DNA from: Chara braunii
Lineage: Eukaryota > Streptophyta > Charophyceae > Charales > Characeae
NCBI GenBank assembly: GCA_003427395.1
Contig: BFEA01000722.1
Location: 1,815-25,013 of the forward strand
DNA: 23,199 nt
Direction of reading: 5' to 3'
In this document: positions 19,446 to 23,199 of the stretch, piece after piece
How the letters are laid out: every line of letters begins with the position of its first letter
Position numbering within the stretch: position 1 is the first letter of the stretch
The notes under the pieces: generated by a model
What the model saw: only the letters and a program-made list of their open reading frames with translations
What the model was told of the DNA's origin: nothing
Databases searched by the model: none
Translations under genes and position numbers: made by a program

Positions 19446-19498
19446 GCCGTAAGTGTTGCAGCCCGTTCCTTAAAACGAACGGGCGCAACAACTACGGC
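19446..19498. repeat. Long nested stem-loop, CCCGTTC family member 1
   Basis: The inner stem GCCCGTTC/GAACGGGC (19461-19468, 19477-19484) is extended by TGTTGC/GCAACA with one bulged A, then after two mismatches by GCCGTA/TACGGC. Pairing therefore spans 53 nt. Loop: CTTAAAAC. Confidence 0.9.
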
Positions 19499-19628
19499 CC
19501 GACCAAGTAGGGGAGGGGGAAGTATTTCACAGAAAAAGAAGGTAAAACATCTAAAAAGAATTTAACAACAACAAAAAAACAAAACAATAAAAAGAAACGA
19601 AAAGAAAGGAAAAGGACTTACCTCAAGT

Positions 19629-19669
19629 GGCCTGCAGCCCGTTCACTGAAACGAACGGGTGCTTAGGCC
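19629..19669. repeat. Nested stem-loop, CCCGTTC family member 2
   Basis: The inner stem CCCGTTC/GAACGGG (19638-19644, 19653-19659) has the loop ACTGAAAC. It is extended by GCA/TGC after one bulged base and by GGCCT/AGGCC after two more. On the minus strand GGTAAGT lies 8 bp beyond this fold. Confidence 0.9.
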
Positions 19670-19706
19670 TCGAAGCACACAAGAGGGGGGGGGGGACGTC
19701 TGTGGC

Positions 19707-19763
19707 AGTGCATGTTTCCATGTTCTAGCGGTAGATTCATTCGATTTTGCTCATCCTATAGAT
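19707..19763 (+). repeat. Copy 2 of the hammerhead-associated 55 bp module
   Basis: Matches the reverse complement of 45-99 closely and 19874-19930 more loosely. Where copy 3 continues into the ribozyme, this copy continues GATGGCAATGGCAAGACGG and has no ribozyme core. The (CT)n tract starts 45 bp later. Confidence 0.85.
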
Positions 19764-19804
19764 GGCAATGGCAAGACGGCAGTGCCAGGTAGGTCACTTC
19801 GTGC

Positions 19805-19807
<3 letters not shown>

Positions 19808-19850
<43 letters not shown>
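19808..19850 (+). repeat. (CT)n microsatellite
   Basis: A pure TC dinucleotide tract between copies 2 and 3 of the 55 bp module. It corresponds to the (GA)n at the window start in inverse orientation. Confidence 0.98.
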
Positions 19851-19853
<3 letters not shown>

Positions 19854-19873
19854 AGCCCCCCCTTCGCTCAGCT

Positions 19874-19930
19874 CGCACTTAGCCACGTTCCTGCGGCCGA
19901 TTCATCCAATTTTGTCCATCCTGTGGATGG
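19874..19930 (+). repeat. Copy 3 of the 55 bp module, fused to the hammerhead
   Basis: CGTTCCTGCGGCCGATTCAT and CCAATTTTGTCCATCCT here match the other two copies with scattered C/T changes. Its end overlaps stem III of the ribozyme (GATGGACTG starts at 19926), so module and ribozyme appear to be parts of one element. Confidence 0.78.
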
Positions 19931-19986
19931 ACTGTCGAGGCGCAGCCTCCTGATGAGTCGGTGGAAGTCCGACGAAACAGTCCATC
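19926..19986 (+). ncRNA. Type III hammerhead ribozyme, complete
   Basis: All parts of the hammerhead are present on the + strand in type III order. Stem III pairs GATGGACTG (19926-19934) with CAGTCCATC (19978-19986). The cleavage triplet is GTC (19934-19936). Stem I is the closed hairpin GAGGC-GCA-GCCTC (19937-19949). The core is CTGATGA (19950-19956). Stem II is GTCGG/CCGAC (19957-19961, 19969-19973) with loop TGGAAGT. The second core strand is GAAA (19974-19977). No core base is substituted. Predicted self-cleavage is after C19936. Type III hammerheads with a long open stem III are typical of plant retrozymes (non-autonomous, LTR-bearing elements that make small circular RNAs) and viroid-like RNAs. 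A second ribozyme copy 600-1000 bp away, expected of an intact retrozyme, is not seen. The adjacent 55 bp module and (CT)n tract may be parts of the element. Confidence 0.93.
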
Positions 19987-20016
19987 ACAGTCAAGTTTTT
20001 TTTTTCCTTCCTGTAT

Positions 20017-20039
20017 CCCGTTCGTCTAGAACGAACGGG
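20017..20039. repeat. Stem-loop, CCCGTTC family member 3
   Basis: CCCGTTCGT pairs with ACGAACGGG around CTAGA. It shares the CCCGTTC/GAACGGG core and a following TGC word with members 1 and 2, and an A-rich tract follows. Confidence 0.92.
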
Positions 20040-20049
20040 TGCCCAACGT

Positions 20050-20190
20050 CAAGCACCAAAAAAGGAAAAAACAGAAATTTAAACAAAATCTAAGGAAAAC
20101 AAAACAAAACAAAACAACAGAATCTAGAAATAGATCTAAATCACAATCTAAAAAAAAGAAAAAAAACAAGAAAGAAAGAGAAAAAACCGT
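20050..20190 (+). repeat. A-rich tract
   Basis: Strongly A-rich with an (AAAAC)n run near 20096-20116, ending ACCGTACTTACC. It is paired in style with a similar A-rich tract at 19540-19615 that also ends ACTTACC. On the minus strand both are T-rich tracts following a GGTAAGT word. Confidence 0.85.
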
Positions 20191-20214
20191 ACTTACCTTT
20201 GCAGCAGAAAAACA

Positions 20215-20268
20215 GTCGCCCGTTTTCACGGGTGACTATTATGTGTACTGGGGCTGAAATGCCCCAGT
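20215..20268. repeat. Two adjacent 8 bp stem-loops
   Basis: GTCGCCCG/CGGGTGAC (one G-T pair, loop TTTTCA) at 20215-20236 is followed after 10 bp by ACTGGGGC/GCCCCAGT (loop TGAAAT) at 20247-20268. Confidence 0.92.
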
Positions 20269-20430
20269 GACCTCCTGTTGCGCCATGTGGCGCTTCGTTT
20301 CAGTTTTAGTTTTAGATTTTTTTTATTTTTTTTTTCTTTCTCAGTTTCCTCCTGTTGGCTTATGCCAACGGCCAGTTCCCAGAACACTGCGTGTCTTTTC
20401 AGCCACGCCCCTCCATGCCATGGACCCAAG

Positions 20431-20451
20431 TTCGATCCCCGCGGGATCGAA
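20431..20451. repeat. Perfect 9 bp stem-loop
   Basis: TTCGATCCC pairs with GGGATCGAA around CGC. The arm GTTCGATCCC equals a tRNA T-loop word that recurs at 20626-20635, but no tRNA surrounds it. Confidence 0.93.
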
Positions 20452-20518
20452 AGAAAAAGAGTTTGGCCCATTTCTCGATTTATGCGTGTCATCCTTGCGC
20501 AGGGCCATATAGACCTCC

Positions 20519-20575
20519 GCGCGGCTGAAAACAGCCGCGCAATCTCAGCGATCGCACGGCCGAAAACGACCGCGC
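20519..20575. repeat. Pair of related GC-rich stem-loops with AAAA loops
   Basis: GCGCGGCTG-AAAA-CAGCCGCGC (20519-20540, perfect 9 bp) is followed by GCACGGCCG-AAAA-CGACCGCGC (20554-20575), a relative with two mismatched pairs. They look like an old duplication of one stem-loop. Confidence 0.88.
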
Positions 20576-20594
20576 CAAAAGGTTGGGCCGCTCC

Positions 20595-20688
20595 AAAAGG
20601 AGCTAGCCCAGTTGCCTGTTGTCGGGTTCGATCCCTATATCCACGGGGTAACAGCCTGGCTACGGTACCTACTGGGCTAGCTCCTTTT
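20595..20688. repeat. 18 bp perfect inverted repeat enclosing 58 bp
   Basis: AAAAGGAGCTAGCCCAGT (20595-20612) and its exact reverse complement (20671-20688) flank 58 bp that contain GGGTTCGATCCC. The left arm also pairs locally with GGGCCGCTCC just upstream, and the right arm with GGAGCAGCCC downstream, so alternative folds exist. Miniature inverted-repeat element or structured RNA are both possible. Confidence 0.9.
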
Positions 20689-20971
20689 CACATACAAGAA
20701 GGAGCAGCCCTTCTATATGAAGGGCTTCTGCTGCCCAGCAGGTCCCCGTACGGCGCTTAGCAGGCTTTGCCCGCTAAGCCTGTATACCACCATGGCTGGC
20801 TGGCTGGGTTAGCGGCCGACGGCCTTAACGGCTACCCGACCCAGCCGGCCCCAACGCCATCACCCCCGGTCCTTGGCGCAAAAGTCATGCGGGCCCTAAA
20901 ACTAACTGTCCCTCACGCTGCGGTCCCAACCTCGTCGCAACGACTCCTTTTTAGCCCGCTTAGGCCCTGAA

Positions 20972-20995
20972 TCGCGCGGCTGCTAAGCCGCGCGA
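20972..20995. repeat. Perfect 10 bp stem-loop
   Basis: TCGCGCGGCT pairs with AGCCGCGCGA around GCTA, the most GC-rich stem of the array. Confidence 0.95.
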
Positions 20996-21111
20996 CATTA
21001 TTTTTGGTAGAATAGGTCTAACTTTAGTCTTTTCATGACCACGCACCACCACGGCCCTGTCGAAAACCATAGACGACAGGCCGCATTGCCGACTCCCGCT
21101 GTTTCGAACGA

Positions 21112-21158
21112 ACGTCAATGACGTCACACGTCAACGACGTCCTACGTCATTGACGTCA
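21112..21158. promoter_or_regulatory. 13 bp inverted repeat with two TGACGTCA sites
   Basis: ACGTCAATGACGT (21112-21124) and ACGTCATTGACGT (21144-21156) are exact inverse copies. Palindromic TGACGTCA, the classic bZIP/CRE site, occurs at 21119-21126 and 21151-21158, with more ACGTC words between. A gene that these sites might control is not visible, so the regulatory reading is inference. Confidence 0.6.
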
Positions 21159-21215
21159 GGCTTTAGGTTTCTCAGTCATAGGGGTGGTCTGAATAAATTT
21201 TGGCAACGTCAACCT

Positions 21216-21315
21216 CGTCAAGTCTCTTAATCAAAAAAAAAGGTCGGGCAGTGTCTGCCCTTAAAATAATCGGGCAGAAACCCTGTCATAAACCCGTCAA
21301 GTCTCTTAATCAAAA
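21216..21315 (+). repeat. 21 bp direct repeat, 79 bp apart
   Basis: CGTCAAGTCTCTTAATCAAA begins an identical 21 bp word at 21216-21236 and again at 21295-21315. Between them lies the stem-loop GGGCAG-TGT-CTGCCC (21246-21260) and a further CGGGCAG. Confidence 0.93.
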
Positions 21316-21553
21316 CAACTGCCCCCAACCACATATATTCTCACCAGATGACCTGACGTCGATTGTGATGACCAATCATTGCTTCGGCACAACAAGCATT
21401 ACACCGCCGTTCCACCTCAGCATCAACCGCACATCAGATAGTTCTCATCACACTGCAAAACACCCAATTTCACCTCATAGCCTTCCTGGCAATACCCCTC
21501 TCCACCTGGGTCACCTGCTTGCCTTCGCCCTCCTCACTATGCACCTCCCACGA
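21316..21553. other. No gene seen
   Basis: Unassigned sequence between the stem-loop array and the 63 bp repeats. It falls inside open frames on both strands that show no family resemblance. Confidence 0.4.
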
Positions 21554-21742
21554 CCCTCACCCAGCTGACCACGTGTATGCACCACATAGGCAGAAGACAA
21601 GCGCCAGATTAGCGCGCCCTCACCCAGCTGACCGCGTGTATGCATCGCATAGGCAGAAGACAAGCGCCAGATTAGCGCACCCTCACCCAGCTGACCGCAT
21701 GCATGCACCGCATAGGCAGAAGACAAGCACCAGATTAGCGCA
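21554..21742 (+). repeat. 63 bp tandem repeat, three units
   Basis: Units 21554-21616, 21617-21679 and 21680-21742 each begin CCCTCACCCAGCTGACC, contain CATAGGCAGAAGACAAGC and end CCAGATTAGCGC. Because 63 is a multiple of three, open frames stay open on both strands: 21519-21824 plus, and 21511-21912 minus with a repeated ALIWRLSSAY motif. I take this as a consequence of the repeat, not as proof of a gene. Confidence 0.97.
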
Positions 21743-22734
21743 ACGTACCACAGCTCTAATACCAAAATGCAAGGAAAATGAGCGATACCGAGTTCCAGAA
21801 AACCAAGCAGCATCATACACATGAAACCAGATAGTCGTGACCTCAAACCAAAAGCAGATTTGCAACTTGAGTTCGACCAAATAAGAGCACCGCAAAAGCT
21901 CACAAGTGACAATGCTGGAATAGTCTCATCATCATCAACAATGAACCAATGTCAATATCCTATCTGGTGCTCAGCGCCCAGACTATGAATGGCAGATCCT
22001 ATCTAGCCTATCTACAATGCCGCTGGTGATGTCAACAGCTTCCCGAAGTACGAGCAGATCTCGGCCAATGCCGTTCGCCTCAAGCATGAGGTATGTCTCA
22101 CACTTCACTCATAACCTCGATCCCCCACACAGATGCCACGTGCACCCAAGGACCACCATGTGCCCAATCCAGCATCTCGCAGGCCAGCTCGGCTATGCCT
22201 GCCTGCGTGTGCCCTGCTCGCCCGTGAGCGCGTGGGCGCTTGCCAGCTGATAGCGCAGCAGCGCTTGCGCAGCATGTAGCCAGTGCCCGAATGTCCAATG
22301 TGGAGGCAGGCAGTTTCTTTTATCAAAGTGGCCTGCCTGCTGCGTGCTGCCTGGCTGCGCTGGACCCTGCCCAGAAGCTTCCGGTGGGCCCTGAGTGGCT
22401 GAGACCCTGACCCAGGGAATCACACGCAGGACCTGGGGTGGTTACCTGTGTCCAACTGCCGGCGGCCTGTGTTCAGTCCGTGCCCAGTGTCTGGCCCAGG
22501 GCCTGCCTCAGATTCATTTGGAAAAAGGCAGGCAGGGCCTGGGCTCCTCAACCAACTGGCGCTGTGCAACTGCCTGAATTTCCTAGCTGCATCCAACCCA
22601 GCCAAAAGTAGGCCTCTCCTGCCTTGTCAGGGCCGCCTTCACTTAGGGTGGCCGTTTTGGCTGAAAGAGGGCCCAGTAGGGCTGACCGAGGCCTTGAGCC
22701 TCGCAATTAACAAATTTTGCAAGGAAAGAATTTG
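21743..22734. other. No gene; GC-rich part with CTGCCTGG words
   Basis: From 22190 to 22560 the DNA is GC-rich with recurring GCCTGCC, CTGGGCC and GCAGGC words on both strands. No protein family was recognised in any frame. Confidence 0.4.
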
Positions 22735-22960
22735 AGAAGGAAAGGAAAAGCTAAAATTTAATTTCGAATTAATAATTGATGAGTGCCAAAGGGAAAGAAT
22801 TTAGCGAAAGATCGAAAAATTCAAGAAGTTTAATTAGTGTCGAATCAGTATTAGAAGTGTTGGAAGTAAGAGAGAAAGATTTTGATTACAAAAAATTCAA
22901 ATGAATTTTGAAAAAGAAAAAAAAGGAAAAAAGGAAATAATTAATTAAATCGAGAGGGAG
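22735..22960 (+). other. A-rich unassigned tract
   Basis: A-rich with many GAAAG, GAATT and AATTAAT words, no coding potential. It resembles the A-rich tracts of the stem-loop array in composition but has no stem-loops. Confidence 0.6.
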
Positions 22961-23048
22961 CGATCCTATCTATGTGGTTGATTGGGTGATAGCGTAGTAG
23001 GTAGGGTCAATGGGGGGGAGTTAGCGCAGGGGGGGGTTGCACGATCAG

Positions 23049-23158
23049 ATTGATGATGATGATGACGATGATGATGATTGTTGATGGTGGTGATTGATGA
23101 TGATGATGATTGACGATGGTGGTGATTGATGACGATGATGATGATGATTGATGGTGAT
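23049..23158 (+). repeat. Degenerate (GAT)n microsatellite
   Basis: About 110 bp of GAT/GATT/GGT units with interruptions (GACGATGATGAT, TTGATGGTGG) up to the window end. Confidence 0.93.
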
Positions 23159-23199
23159 GGGGGGGGAACGGCAGCGCACAGAGGAGGAAGGCGTGCACG

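Larger units (their letters stand above)
19040..21260. repeat. Array of about twenty different short perfect stem-loops
   Basis: Within 2.2 kb I count about twenty inverted repeats with stems of 5-12 bp and loops of mostly 2-8 nt. Examples are 19040-19067 (12 bp), 19081-19096 (16 bp palindrome), 19121-19143, 19177-19205 (12 bp), 19311-19327, 19404-19447, 19461-19484, 19638-19659, 20017-20039, 20215-20236, 20247-20268, 20280-20293, 20354-20369, 20431-20451, 20519-20540, 20585-20604, 20704-20725, 20755-20779, 20802-20846, 20972-20995 and 21246-21260. Stem sequences are mostly unrelated while the geometry is alike. Loops are often A-rich (AAAA, TGAAAT, CTTAAAAC, ACTGAAAC). The hammerhead (19926-19986) and A-rich tracts (19540-19620, 20050-20190) lie inside. 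No coding sequence was recognised. Confidence 0.85.

Noticed and set aside
20600-20640. tRNA gene or pol III promoter (TAGCCCAGTTG as box A, GGTTCGATCCC as box B)
   Set aside because: The two boxes are only about 10 bp apart, and no acceptor or anticodon stem forms around them.
20278-20760. 160-codon plus-strand frame across the stem-loop array
   Set aside because: The frame begins in T-rich DNA and then runs through several inverted repeats. It has no domain resemblance.
21554-21742. CRISPR array
   Set aside because: The units are contiguous 63 bp repeats without unique spacers, in a eukaryotic nuclear context.
22779-22815. Hammerhead-like TTGATGAGTGCC...GGGAAAG
   Set aside because: The first core base is wrong and no stem I or III can be formed; A-rich sequence makes GAAA words common.

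Overview
This is a eukaryotic nuclear genomic window, almost entirely non-coding and built from old, diverged repeats. The one cellular gene I can support is a gamma-SNAP gene on the + strand. It is represented by two internal exons (2999-3083 and 12786-12944) that join in frame across a 9.7 kb intron full of repeats. Its protein resembles the plant and animal gamma-SNAP family. Long repeat-filled introns, Ty3/gypsy chromovirus remains, plant-mitochondrial-type tRNA sequences inserted in the nucleus and a plant-type type III hammerhead ribozyme together suggest a large green-lineage genome. A charophyte such as Chara is my best guess, but that is inference. Two single unknown bases (5681 and 17590) show that this is a draft assembly.

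Layout. 1-99: a (GA)n tract and a minus-strand copy of a short repeat that recurs at 19.7-19.9 kb. About 505-1640: an LTR-like retroelement copy with G-box palindromes. 1690-2040: a mitochondrial-derived insertion with a tRNA-Ile(CAU), a broken tRNA-Lys(UUU) and a group II intron tail, all on the minus strand. 2056-2577: a decayed Ty3/gypsy integrase C-terminus and chromodomain. 2999-3083: first gamma-SNAP exon. 3084-12785: intron with microsatellites, minisatellites, a 107 bp tandem duplication, a second LTR-like copy (7690-8760) and much unassigned sequence. 12786-12944: second gamma-SNAP exon. 12945-15690: unassigned. 15690-18190: a unique-looking stretch rich in stable stem-loops, ending in a cloverleaf-like fold. 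18480-18620: 52-53 bp tandem repeats that each encode a stem-loop. 19040-21320: a dense array of about twenty different short perfect stem-loops, interrupted by a complete type III hammerhead ribozyme (19926-19986). 21554-21742: three 63 bp tandem repeats. 21743-23199: unassigned sequence, an A-rich tract and a GAT-rich end.

The most notable part is 19.0-21.3 kb. The hammerhead has every core nucleotide and all three stems intact and lies next to a 55 bp repeat module, as expected of a retrozyme-like element. Around it, stem-loops of unrelated sequence share one design: a 6-12 bp perfect stem, a 2-8 nt often A-rich loop, and flanking A-rich tracts. Three are clear relatives of one another. 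I do not recognise this arrangement as a known element. No operon-like gene cooperation is present. The long open frames I examined did not look like genes.
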